64,000 nt of DNA from Tomocerus qinae. Its lineage: Eukaryota > Arthropoda > Collembola > Entomobryomorpha > Tomoceridae. Numbering within the stretch: position 1 is the first letter of the stretch; every line of letters starts with the position of its first letter. A program made the translations under genes and the position numbers. The stretch covers positions 57,724,909 through 57,788,908 of the forward strand of contig CM034547.1 in NCBI GenBank assembly GCA_020055645.1, read 5' to 3'. The notes beneath the pieces are model-generated. The model had not been told where the DNA came from. It did not search any database and worked only from the letters and a program-made list of their open reading frames with translations. Of this stretch, positions 1-13,800 are shown piece by piece.

Positions 1-1664
1 ACTTATATTATGAGTCAACGCAATGTTTTAAGCATTAACTCGAAACATCGTGAACATCTATGAAATACCATTTCCTTCGAACCGATGTAAACTTTAAGGT
101 ATAGTATACACAGACGTAAATTGCTTCTTGATACTTACTGTAAGCATGAGGATATAGCGAAAGTATCAATTAACCGTAGGGCATCGATTATTTTGCAAAA
201 CAGAACAGCCATTCATATCACATACTAAAACTTACACTCTTCTTGCTAGATCCGTAGGCACACTGTATATAATATATACATAATTGATGCACGAGCCATT
301 GGTACATACGTTTATTGCGTTATGTATGCTATTGTACATGGAAAAAGCACAATATTATGCAGGTAGGTACAAAATTTACTGTTCGCAAGATTTAACATGA
401 AGCAATAGTATAGATAGGATATAGGCTTAGGATTAAAGTTGCTATTTTGCTGCGTTTAAAAACTAAAATGCTATTTGACTAGAAATGGAAAGGATCTAAT
501 TAACAGGAACACTGCAATACAAATATCTCAGAGCATTGGAAATGATGTTTAACCTCAAAATCAGATTGTGAATAAAAATAGCATAAAAAAGGTTTAGAGT
601 AAATATCGGATTTGCAATGAAGTTTAAATTAATTACATTTAGAAACCTTCAATAAGGCTAATTGTTTTCAGGAAGGAAACTGTCAGCAGTGTCAGTAAAT
701 AAGTAACTGCTGCCAATCTGTGGGGTTGTATCGTTTCTAATTGTCAGTCTATTACATGACTGCGACGTTATTTCTTTGTAGCTGGTGTATGTACATTTCA
801 TGATAGTGACAGTCAACAGTGAAAGGGACATTACTACTGTAATTGGAATTTTAAAAGGATTTCTGGTTCAAATGGTTGAGAAAATAGAAATGGCTCAGTG
901 GGGTTTGGATTTTCTGTCATTGTTGTGCAAGAGGAGATTGACAGGTATAAAACAAAAGTGATATAAGGTTAACCAGCCTCACGGTTGTTTGATATGGAAT
1001 TTGAAAAACAATTTAGCGAGACAGGGACATGTCTATATATACTAGCAATGGCATGTCACTTCAAACAAAATAAATCAAAGAGAAAGTGAGTCAAGTCTCT
1101 CTAGGCCTTATTTCATTTATTGTACGTCAGCTTTATGTGAGTACTGTAATCTAAAATGCGATAGGGCCTCTGCAAAATGATTGCAAATCCGGTCTTATCC
1201 AGCAAAATATTAAAGTAGGTGTATCTAAACAGAGTGCATTGAATGTATTTGGAGTGACATAGTTTAAATAGGGCACATTTAGGCATCAGAGTGCATACTT
1301 AGGTGTACTAAATGTTAAATCCTTCGAGGAGGTTGAGCACAGGTACAATTTGTCAGCGTGGGTATAATTTGAGACTCTAACTAAAGTTGAGGCATTTTGG
1401 GTGGATGGAAGCTGGAGAATTTAGTTTAGTCTGACTATTAGCGTTGTAAAGGGAAAGGTAACAAAGCGCAAAGACTAAAGACTTGTGATTCGCTCAGAGG
1501 AGCCGAAAACTAGAAAGGCAAAGTACATTAGCTTACTTATGGTAGAAAGGACGTCAAGTTATAGCTTATGCAATGTATAGCTAAGTAAACTAGTTAGTTA
1601 AGGCGAGATGTAAGCATATCGTATATCTATTTTGTATGTGTGGTAATGCGAAAGTGTAACAAAC
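1..1664. other. No gene recognised (probably 3' part of legumain gene or its intron)
   Basis: AT-rich sequence with no convincing coding stretch on either strand. It lies downstream of the last legumain exon I could place (1665-1826). A legumain of normal length needs about 90 further C-terminal residues, so one or more exons should lie here or left of the window, but I could not recognise them. Confidence 0.5.
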
Positions 1665-1826
1665 CTCAAGTTGAGGATGAACAATGCGGCTTTGTGAAAC
1701 TCCAAGAAAGTCCGCCACGGGCAGAGGCCTGAGTCGCATGTCACCGAATTCCTGGACGTGACTAGTATTCGTTTCGTTCTTCACCACCAAGAATTGACTT
1801 TGGAGAGACTCCGACTCCAAATCCAC
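1665..1826 (-). CDS. LGMN: Legumain exon 8 (end of protease domain / start of linker)
   Basis: A 54-codon phase 0-0 exon. It carries [14 protein letters not shown], matching the S/H-TNTSHVMQYG stretch of legumains. The acceptor is tgaag/GTG and the donor GAG/gtttgt is weaker than the others, so the 3' border is less certain. Confidence 0.8.
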
Positions 1827-4800
1827 CTTCAGGTCACATAGCACCACATTATATTACATCATACAATACAATCTAACCGAATCTCCTAGAAGAGCAAACC
1901 AAACTGCTAGAGCTGAACTGAATTGTGCACCATTGAATTATCAGCTTCTTCACTTTCCCACTGTCTCTCCCCTTTTCTCTCCTGGATAATGTTACAATAG
2001 ATAAGTGGAGTACAATGTATATGTACAATACACAAAAGAACCTCCACTCTACCCGTCGACTACTACTCTGCCTGCAGTTGGTACTTCCTAATACTTCCTA
2101 CCCAATACGTGATAAAAACTTTAGATTTCAACTCCTAAGTCATAACAATTCTTCCCACATCAAAACCCATAAGCTTCAATATTCACATGCACTATCTCTA
2201 TCGATTTATCCCATTTAACATAAAACACTCCTTAATATCCTAACACTCCCTACTCCCATACACAATTCACATCTTCTAACCCCGCACTCAACTATGCAAC
2301 AATTCAACACGAATATATTTCCCTAACACACAACTCAAAGTAAAATCACGATCACCCTAAGTGCCAAATTGAGTCAGGATACATTTTACTTACGCTTACC
2401 AACTTTTCCTGTCAATTGTTACAGCCTACATAGTTGATTTACTATTGTTATCGATACTTGCATTATTCGCCGTGTAATGTGTCACTGGCTGGTGAGGCTA
2501 TACATAAACTACTAAATTATACGGAATCTAACAGTCGATAAATAATATTGTCTTGTTCCATTTGTCTACTCAATTAAAATTAAATTTAATACAAATTGCG
2601 CCCAATGAAAAGTAAACAACCTTTAGTTTAAATGCTTAATTCCTACTACAATAGGTTTAGATATTGTTCTGTACTGCATTAAATAATATGGAATACTGAT
2701 TTGCAATTAATAGTTGTGATATGAGCACAACATTTAGTATAGTGGGCCTAATGTTGTTATCAAAAGTATTACTGCTATCGATTCAACAATAGTTGTCTTG
2801 TGGCTAACAAAGAATTAGTTCGTTTTCCAAAAAGACCAAATGAAATTAGGAGAGAGTAGTAGTTTTCCAGTTTTACTACCATAATAAACTTAAGCCGTGA
2901 CTACTTAAAAAACTTTGTAATGGTATTAGCAGAAAATCTCTGCTCTCCTAAAAGTAACAATCATACTTATGAAACATGTTAATCTGCCTTCATGCTAGAT
3001 CTGGCGAAGAAATAAACAATGAGTAGGTATATTACAAGCATTTAGTCGCAGACAGAACTGTTTAATAGAAAAATGGATGAAGTAAATGCAGTGTGGCCAC
3101 GTACAAATTGTTAGGCATGTGTACTACCCTATGGATTAATAAAAAGGGAGCTAATGGACTGTGTCGTAAGTAGTATCCTTAATTCCTAAGATCAGAGTAC
3201 ATTGGGTAGTAGTAACGTAACAAGAAAAATTGATTGTTATAGGAGTAGAATGAGAAAGCATAGTCTTTTAGTCGTGGTGCAAGTAAGAGGGCCTAATAGC
3301 ATTTATCTTTTGACTTGACTCAATCAAATGGGAAAGCACGTACATAAACTGCTGTCTATGCGATATTGATTCTTATATGAGTGGGCAGGTATAGAGGTAC
3401 ATTACATGGAGGTAAGTGTATTGGGATAGATCTTACTTAAGATTAGTTGATAGTAAGATACAATGGTGTAGAGTTGAAGTGGAAGTAACGGTATAAGGAG
3501 AAACAGATTTGAAGGAAATGAACAGAATCTTTCACGTGAAACTGAAAGGAAATCATTACTTAGGTTCACTGAGCTTGAGCTTTTAGTTAGTTCTTTACTC
3601 CAGTCTTGTACATAAAGGGTAAGGGCAGTAGTTCTGTATTTATACTCTACTTAGATTTGTGTAGTAGTCCTATTACGTCTTTTTCTTACTTAAAATAGTT
3701 TAGCTTTCAACGATAAGCCTGCCTTTCTTTTCTCCAAGAGTAATACGTGTACAAATGATATAAGATACAAGAGTTGAAATGAAAGAAAACGAGCCTTTCA
3801 AAAACAGAAGAGGAGTGTCTTTTAAAAGAAAACTCAGTCAGACTAAAAGTGAAGGAAACAAAACGGGCCTGATCATCATTTGTTGACGGATTTCATCAGC
3901 TGTCTGAAAACCAATTCTATTACTTGATGATTTTTCAGTATTTTTTTCAATAACTTTGAAGATTCATTACTTAAAATTTTCACTTCTAAAGAATTTAGAC
4001 CTTTTCGGTTAGGAATTAGTTTGCTATTTACAAAGACTCTTTAGTTATCATATGATCAAAAGGCCTGGGAGATTATTTCTTAAGAAAATAAATCCATATG
4101 GAAAAGCTGCGAATTACCAAAGGGGTTTTTCCCTTTTCCACTACAAAGTATATACTAGTACAGTTTCGCTAAGAAAAATTCTGAGCTGACATTGCATATC
4201 TGTGCTAAATACGCAATTCAACGATAGATTGAGACTGTGTCGTAAAATTTTTATGATATCTTTAGGGAATTATTATATTGTGTGAGTAGTTTCCTTTGAT
4301 AGAACGTTTAGTAACGTCTGAAGGTAACCTCACGTCATGCCCAGATATTACTAGAGAGGACTAGAAGGAAGAATATTACATTATGGAACATAAATAAGAA
4401 AGAAAGGGGAAAGTGGTGAATTGATTTAGTGGGATACACAGGGAAGTCAGTTGAAGGATGAAATGCATTTAAGATTGTGCTTGTATATTGGACGATGGCA
4501 CGATTCCACGAGAGAGAAAGAGTAAAATATCATATAAACACGTCGACAGGCATATTTAGTCTATGTAAACGTGTATGGAGAAGTAGTGAGAAAAGGTTTT
4601 CGTACCTGATCAGCATTTTCCATCCACATAACGGAATAGACATCCCCAAGATAAGTGTTTCGCAACTCATCCAAGTAGCAGGCATACGAAGACTCCTCTG
4701 AATTGGCTGCGGTCGTTGCAAAAACTGCAAGATAGACAATACATAGAATACACTTGAGATTGTATTCTTGGCTTTAGCACACTTGCCAGCCAGTTCACTA

Positions 4801-7800
4801 GTTCAGTTACTTGCACTATAAACGACAAGTACCGGAGTAAAAATGTCATCAAATCAAAACATGGCTAAAGGACATTGAGAAATGGCTGCCTAGATAGAGT
4901 TACCTACTGTCGTCAGCCAACTCATTTAACATTTTAAAAGCCCATTAAACTATCATATCAGACATTCTACCCACTATCAAGCGGTTGGCTATTTAATTGT
5001 ATAGGCAATTTACAAATACTATATAGATACTTATGTATAAACATTTACAGTCTCCTCTTAGTTCTTTCATAGTCATGGTCGGCATAAAGTGCCACTCGTC
5101 CTCAAAATGTTCTTTTCTGGGCTACTAGTATTATCCTACAAAACACTACCACTGATAGTATTTGGTCTTTGTTGTCAACCATTGCATTGGTACATTTGCA
5201 TTTTCATGTTTAACGAATATTAAGAAAACGTCAATTAATAAGAAATAGTTCGAGGAACTATAAATTATATTTATAGTTGTAGATCAATAATAGCCCATTT
5301 GTGCAAGAATTGTAAGAAAACGATTTTTATAATCTTAGAACATTTTGTTATGGATTTTTAGAGAATGAAAAAGGAGGCATCGACCTTGATTCGTATTTTA
5401 TTTTATCACGGTGAGGAAAACAAAGTGAAATAACTAGAGAAGCAGAACAAGTGCGATAAGGCTGAAATCCAGGAAGAAGAAAATCATGGGAATGTACACA
5501 AAGTTAGGTAGCTCTGTAACGTAAACTAAGGAATGGCATCTGAGCATGTAATTGATTTTTCCATAGTTCCTTACTTCTCTTTAATAGTTAAAAGTAGAGA
5601 ATAGATGTCAGATTCTGTTTGCTTGTGTTCTCCTCGATTTAGATCTATAGTTGGAGAGTGTATTTCAGTAGAGTGTGTCTGAAGACATTTAATACAGTAT
5701 ATAGTGTGTAGGGAAGTTGTAGGTATTAGACAACCTGTATGTAGTGTTGTGTGTAGAAGAGTAGGGGCATGTTACCAGTATTTAATGTAAGCTCCCAATT
5801 CCCATTGCCTTGCAATGCAACTCAAACCATAAATACATTAGCTGAGGCGTGAGACATAAACGCTCTTCTCTCCTATATTATTAACCATTCATCTATACGT
5901 GGGTTTTCTGCTTTGCTGACTCAAGGAGTAACTGGTAAAGTGGAGGAAACCACTCGTTTCACATTTCAGTATGTATGATGTGTGTACGTAGAAGTTGTGT
6001 TGCTTCTTCTGGAAATGCATAAGTTAAGATTCTTATGGGAAGAAGTTGAGTAAAGTTAAATTAAGTTGAGTGAGTGAATAAAAAGGGAATAAAGTACATA
6101 GTTTAGTACGCATAGTAAAATAAGAGTGGAGGAAAGAATGCTGTCGCCGTCTCGCAAATCACAAAGATCTATTTAAATGGATTGGTTGGATGAGACAGAA
6201 AGAGGCTGGAGGAATGAGACAGTTCGTAGAATGAAAAGGAGTACTTTATTTTATTTTCTATCGATTATTACTGATGAAATGTAGTGGAGGGAGAGTTTCT
6301 CGTTTTCTACGAGGCTTGTTCTTGAGTGTGATCGTAGATGCGAGGAATAATGGGAGGAGAGTTAATAGTTACCTACTTACTTATTTTAAGTGGAGAAATT
6401 TTAGTGGAGTTAGTGGAGTGAAGAGAAAACCACAATGACTACAGCGAAGATTTTAGACACACATTACATCAGTATAGGGGAAGATAAGAAGCAGTAAAAT
6501 TTCGGAGTTGCAGACTTTGACTTGACTCATTAATTTTTATGATTGGTCTACTTACCTAATTGCATGTAGTGTTAAATTGACGATGCTATCAACATGAAAA
6601 TGTCATAATAAAAGATCCATCTTGTAAAAAATCATTGTGCATACGTAATGACAGCGGAAACTTTCTCTATTCTCATCTTCTTACATCTACTTAGCGAAGT
6701 AGGACGAGAATTCATCGAAAGGTCTTAGAAAAAAAGCAGCAGGGTTCAATTGAAACTTGTCTTTTACGACAGTATGGTTTCCAGAATGGGATATTTATAG
6801 TAAGAGATAGGGATAAGGGCATCACTGAGCGAAAGATAAGTATTTTAATGGAATTCCAAAAGGGAAAGGAAGCGAAAGTGATGTGAAAGTTGAAATAGTG
6901 AGAGTCCGCCGGATGAAAGCTGATGAAGAAAAAGAGGACGAGTGAACTAAAGTGAAAAAGATACGGGTGAGTGAATTGGCATACGTATGCCACTATGGAA
7001 AAACATCCGAATATCCATCCTTCTATTCATAGGATTATGCACTACATGTCTATCTAAATACCAGTTACCTACTCACTTTACGGCTTATAACCAATATCTC
7101 CAATATCTTTATGCTTTAAAATACATGTTTAGAATAGAAGACACACTAAGCCCAGGAAGCAGACAATAACGCTGGAGATCACAAGACAACCTTAAGATGG
7201 GAAATAACTCCCCAATAGTAGCCAACTTAAAAGGTAAGTTTTAAGCACTAGAGTCAATATGGAAATGATTACTGTTCCAATGGCTCGGCAGCAAGTTTTT
7301 GAACATCGATCCGGACTCACAGGCTTCCAGGTAGAAAACTAACTGCAATGAAATGAAGAAATGCAGTTAGAAAACATTTATGTATCTATACACACATATT
7401 ATACTATACTTTATATACATACGCCATGTACTAAGTGTAAAAGTAGCAAAAGCATTTAAATTGGATATTATTACCCTGCTCCATATAAGTAAGTACAAAC
7501 TGCTGTGATAGTTAGCTAGATAACTTCGGAAGTTATATAGCTTGTGAAAGTATCTGTTATGGTTGCTAGTTGCTAGTTCATACAGACATAATGTAATGTG
7601 ATGCACATAATACGAAGCTACTACGATCTACTTTTCAAAGATATTATTATAAGAGTCTAACAATGTATAAAGAAGAGATAGACGGGAGATAGGGAGTAAG
7701 ACGAGATTAGATTGGATTGCTGAGAGGAAATGTTAGTCATTAAAAGTCAATAGCTTAGCAGCTCACTCCCTTTGGTTTAACTTTCTCCTACATGGCATCC

Positions 7801-10800
7801 TGGTAGGCACCATGTGATCCCATTGTGTGTGTAAGAATGCCGCACGTTCTAAAGTTAACCTAGAAAGGCCACTTGCCAGGCTTCCATTATAGTGCACATA
7901 CACTCACCTACATAATATTATTATTACTAGGTACTATCAGGTAAGCCAGAGGAAAGCAAGTCAAGACATGTTTTCACTTTAGTTGACTTATCTTGAACTC
8001 CTTCATTACGGTTTCTAGCTTTCTCTTTCCCTCATGAAAACCCAGTCCACTTCAATTCAAGTCACTCTCTCTCTACATGTAAGCACTGCACTGGACTTCA
8101 CCACTCTCCATGATTCGCAGTCCTCTCCTCCTTTACCACTTGAAATCTCTAAGCTCAATTATTTGCCAACCTGAACTCAACTGAATTCTCCAACTGCAAG
8201 ACAGCTTACTCTATCATCATGCCCGGCCCAGACACACATTACTACTTTCCTTTTGCATTATGTAGTTTTCCATTTACCATACAGTAATACCTATACTTAA
8301 TATAACTCTAATTTACAACTATTATAATACCCTCCTTACCTATACCTCCACTACCTACTTCTTCTCCAAAGGGAATTCTCAACTAATGTGAATATACAGT
8401 GCTACTCTATTTATGTGCTTTTTTATTTACTTTACCATGTGTAGTACGTAACCTACATTTATATTCTCTACACCAATTCCAAAATGCAACATATTATGGA
8501 TGATGCAAGGTTGGTACTGGCTTAACCTTATTTCTCCTACCCAATTACTAAAATTCTGTGCTTAAAATGTGAAAGTGCTGCTAAAAATATAATATTTTTT
8601 AAATTGTTTGTTTTTATAGTTTTAGATCTTCAGACTAAGGATTTGCCCAACTCATCGATGTGTTAGGTAGTTATGTACAGAATTATAGCATAAATGAACA
8701 ATTCATGTCTTTAATATCAAACCGTTAGTCTACATTTAATAGTAATTAATTTCGATTTCAATCGAAGTATTATCAGTAGGGAGACAATTAAAAAGATTTA
8801 TGTCATTAGACTTTTAACATTGATAACATATGTAGGTCGATAATTAGCAACATAGTGATGAAAATGATTAGTTCACGCCTATGTTTAACGAAGCATTTTT
8901 GCTGATAGAGCAAAGAGGTACAAGGTAAAATTACTTTGGTAGGAAAAAATTATCAAGCATGTTAAAATGGAGTTTGGGATGTAAAGTAAAGGAAAGTTAA
9001 ACATATGACACAGTTAAGTAAGTGGTAAAAGTCTGTCTGAAGAAAATAAACTTTTGTAGCAATAAGTGTTGAACTACTAATTTATATCGAGTTGGAGAAC
9101 ACGAAGAAATATCGAACAAGACAGGAGAACAAGAACATTAGACAACATTCTTAATGAAGTTAAAGTTTCCTTGGAATATTAGCAGAACTTTTCCATTGTT
9201 CTTGTGAGCATTGAACTTGTTTGTGTTCGTCGTGTATTTGTATATATGGTGTGGCCTATTGTACATATAAGGACTCTTTAGTTGGCCACTCTATTGATTC
9301 TTCAGTAAATCACCACAAAGAAGCTAAGAGAGAATGAAACGAGGGCAGGCTGCTGCTATATAGTGCTTAAGTCGACATCATCCGCTTTTCTATGCATTAT
9401 ATACTTTTATGGGAAAGTAAATGCAACTAATGGGCAACTTGGTTCTTTATGTAATTTAATGGGCTCCGTACATTTGCTTAACTCCGTTGATTTACTCTTT
9501 CCAGAGTTTATTTCAGGGTCAGTTGGACTTTTCTCTCTGTCTGCATTTGCATGATATTAAAGGAATTGAGAACGAAGGAGATTGCATCTCAATCTTTATC
9601 TATCTGAATGTATTCACTCTAATTGACTACTCAAAGTACGGAAAACTGTCTTTATCTATCAAAGGCTTTTAACTCAAACTCTATTCCTATCTGGAAGTAA
9701 ACCAGAGTTACCAAACTAACGTACGGAGAAAAGTTGCTAATCTTATGCAAGCACTCGAACGAAAGTTACGAAGACTGATGACTGATTCCTTCCTACTTAC
9801 TCTAACCGTAGTTTTCCAGGAAGTCTTAACTAACGAAAGCCTATATGGTGCATCTATATACGATACAAAAACAGTTAGTAAAGATTAGGTCTCTGGATTG
9901 CATTCCTTAGTACTAATACACATTAAGTACCTGTCTATATAGATATATATACTTTCAACGTCTGCACATTCCGGTTAAAAGCTCAACTTTTTTACCGATA
10001 CGTGGAGAACTTAGTTGCACTCTATCAACTCAAGTTCAAATTGATAGAGCTTATCTTTTTAGTTACCAACATACCTACACTCTAATCCAACTGGAGCAAA
10101 GCAAGATTTAAAAAGTTAACTCCACTTACTTTTCCGAATTGCTTATTCTGGTGCATTTTCTTCAGAGTCTTCTCCAAATCTTTGGCGTACAGCTCGTCCG
10201 AGGGAAAGCCGATAATACCCGGTGCTCCGTGGTCCACAAAATTTATAAAGACGTGATCGTTTGGCCCACTGCGCAACAAACCCATCAGGTCAATTGAAAT
10301 TTATTTATAGAATCCCAGATTATACCATCAATAAACAGACTACGCAATATTTATGGTGCGTATTTCTATTGCATAATTCTTTTTAGATATCCTGATGAGA
10401 TACAAATACGAGCTATCATTCATCATTGAGTAAAATGAAATATTCTAAACGAATCATACTACAACAATCAAAGCACAATATTATCACCTAATAACGGCTA
10501 CACTGTTAGCTGACACACTCTGCACAATAAATGAACCTTAAGTATTAGCACTACGCGAAAATAGTATTTTGGGTATAATTCTTGAATGTCGCTTTTACCA
10601 GTACAATTTAAATACAAAAATGTAATAAAATAATTATGTATGTATCATACTATGTATTAAAAGTTTAGCGCATGTTTTAAGTGGAAATACTATTTCAGTG
10701 TCAGTGTATGATCCACCTACTCCTTCAGTTTCGAAAAACTAAAATATTTCAGGGTAAGATGGTCAGAGAATGTGAAAGGTGGAATAGATGAAGTATAGAT

Positions 10801-13800
10801 AAAGTTGACTCATAGTTCTTGGATCCACACACGTCCGAAGTCTAAAGTGGAGAGAAGATCGTTTAATCAAGTATTCCATTACCTACACCCGAAACTTTCA
10901 CTGACTTCAGTTCACATCAAATGAGTTCACTCACTCACATCGACGTGAACTCGGCTACCATGCATGCTACTACATACGCAACACTTTCTCTGCTTTCTTC
11001 AATACATTTATGTACATATTATAGTCAGTCTAAAGTAGCTCCTCACACTACATATTATACTACTACCGATCTTTTATATTATAACAAGATATAGGCCATA
11101 ATAACTCTTAGGCATGCACAAATACATTCAATCTTCTCCCAGTGTGTGCTTACTGTATACTATAGAAGATAGAGTATTATTCATAATTCGTATGTACTAA
11201 ATAATGCACTTAGAGTATTCGCAATGTCCTTGGATTTTAGACAAACTCCCTCACAAAAGACCAAGTAGAATGTACTCTAACACTTTACGCATGCAAGTCA
11301 GTTCAGGTCGATCTAACTTAAATACATGTATGTAGAAATAAGTTAGATGTGATGGTGAAGTTTACTTACTCATTACGCCTACACACATAAATAATTACGC
11401 TTTCCTTTCGCCTCCTACCTCAATGAACTTGATACACTACTAATACTACAAAAACTACTACAAATATGTAAAAAAGATGGTACTAGGCTAACTGTATGTA
11501 TAACGTATTTAGCGGTGTATGGATTGATATAATATAGCTAGTAGTACATAAACTTACCTTTTCAGAACTTTTCCAGAGCCAATACCCTTCATTCCATCTT
11601 CATCACCCAGAAGAACTTTCATGAAATTTTCAGGAGTGACGTCCTAAGAAGAAATGAGCAAAAAGAAATTTTATAATCGATCTTCTTGATTCCTAATCGT
11701 AGAATTGATATTTTATAATACCAATCAATGAAAATACTTAACTTAACAAAAAAACACTATATCGTTATGTAGGTTTGTTAAAAAGCTCTTTTAGGAAAGT
11801 ACTTAATATTAAAATAAAAACTAAATATGTAGACATATTTTGCTTCGGATATGAGTCCCCTTATAAGATGCAGATAACTTTGTAGAATTTGTTTGATGTA
11901 GGTACACTGAGTACCGTATAGAATACACCTTTACTACGTACTAGAACGTTTTTATCAAAAAATAGATTATTACTAGTATTATTTTTGTGCTAGGGGCACC
12001 TCTGTATGCGAATACAATATAGATTAAATACGCAATAGCATTAGAATGGTAAACATTGTAAATACCATTTTCTTTTTTAATTGGCGTTTTCCACACTTGA
12101 AGCAAGACATATTTAATCTATTTATATCGTAACTATGCTTTACTGATTTGTTCTTTCTTAACATATTATGGCTCTTAGAATATCACTTTCAGTATTTTCC
12201 GCATTACATATACTTGGATAGATATAATCGTTGCACGATACAGTTGTTGGGATATGTCGGTGGGCGTATCAGAAACTTAGGTAGGTATTAGATCGGTTAT
12301 TGCGTTTTGCGCTGCATCGTATGGTGTCCCTGTCACATCTGCTCTATCTAATGGAAAAGTTGCTTTGATTGACAAATCACTACTGCTCTTACCTTGCAAG
12401 ATTTTGTTTTGTTTTGGCATTTGGACTATGCAATATATGACATACGTCGATGTCTAAGCTACGTCCCTATAATATTTAACGTACCCGACAGGGCGTCTAA
12501 AAGTATATACAAAATTTATAAGAAACTCCAAAAAAGGAACAATGTATCACGGTCGGTACTAGTAAATAAATAGAATGTGGGATGTAGTAATCCTATACTT
12601 GACTTCAAGATGAATGACTAGAGTGTATCTCTATTGTATAAATTACTCAGCTCTTGGGAAACTGGAGCAAAGTGAGTAAAAACTCTCATTCGTCAACCTC
12701 AACTTTCTCCAAAGAAAAATTATTGACATTGTCATAGTCAGAGAGCATTTTAATATAGAGTTATACGACATACAAAGTTTCCTTCGGAATCCTTGGCTGA
12801 GCCGCAATGTATTTCCTAATTCTTTCCTTTATCTAGTGCAGCAAAAGACGAGATTGTTGTGCATGATCCTCATTCGATATTTTAGAGAAGCGTCATTCTT
12901 AAAATAATTTTGGGTAACCTAATAATCCTTGTATCAGTATTTACTGTAGAAAGTAGTAGCGGGACATGTTACAGGAATGGGAAAGTTATTGGAGTAAAGA
13001 CAAGTGAAAGTCAATAAAGAAAGTTCTCTCATAAATTTCCTTAAGGATTTATCTCATTGAATTTTTAAATGAAATTTATTCGTGTACACGGACAACGCTC
13101 GTTTTTCAATCAAGAGCAGATTTCTCTGTAGATAATGTCTCTGTGGGGAAGAAGCTGATAGAAGTGTGTCTGAAGTAGTGATAAAGAATTTATTGTAAAA
13201 TGCTCAGAGGAAAAAGGCTCCGACGGTGAGTCAGCCTTGCAATATGGCTTTGGCTTGCTTTCCGTAATAACAGGGAAATTATTATTTCTAGGTACACACA
13301 AAATACACAGACTGAAAATAGGAAATGAGAGGACGGAGGAGAAAGGGTGAGGCCGTGTTTAAACGAACGCAAATGTAAAACGCTTGCTTTCTCTCCTTCC
13401 TTCTCAGCCTAATGGTTAAAGGCATAGTAGAGACAACTTTAAATTGAATTAATTGAGCTAAACTCTTTGGGCTTTCATCAAGCAGAATTAATCCCGTTCA
13501 CTGCTGCATGGCCTCACTTGCTCTGCCCTAACCAATTCCATTAAAATCCAGTTGCCAGACATCTTTCCCAACCCGAGCTGAGTCTTTTCATTTAATTTTA
13601 CTTCACTCACTCTTCCAGTATGTCTCAAACCTCAATTTTGCACTAGAAACCTATATAAATCCTACAGTTATTGTTATTCCTCCTAAAAGTTACAGCTAGG
13701 CTAAATTACATTACACAGAAATTCAAATGCACGATTAAAATTACTTTTCTCATTATCATTACATTCAAAACAACTAGCAAAATACATTTTGCACCTTGTC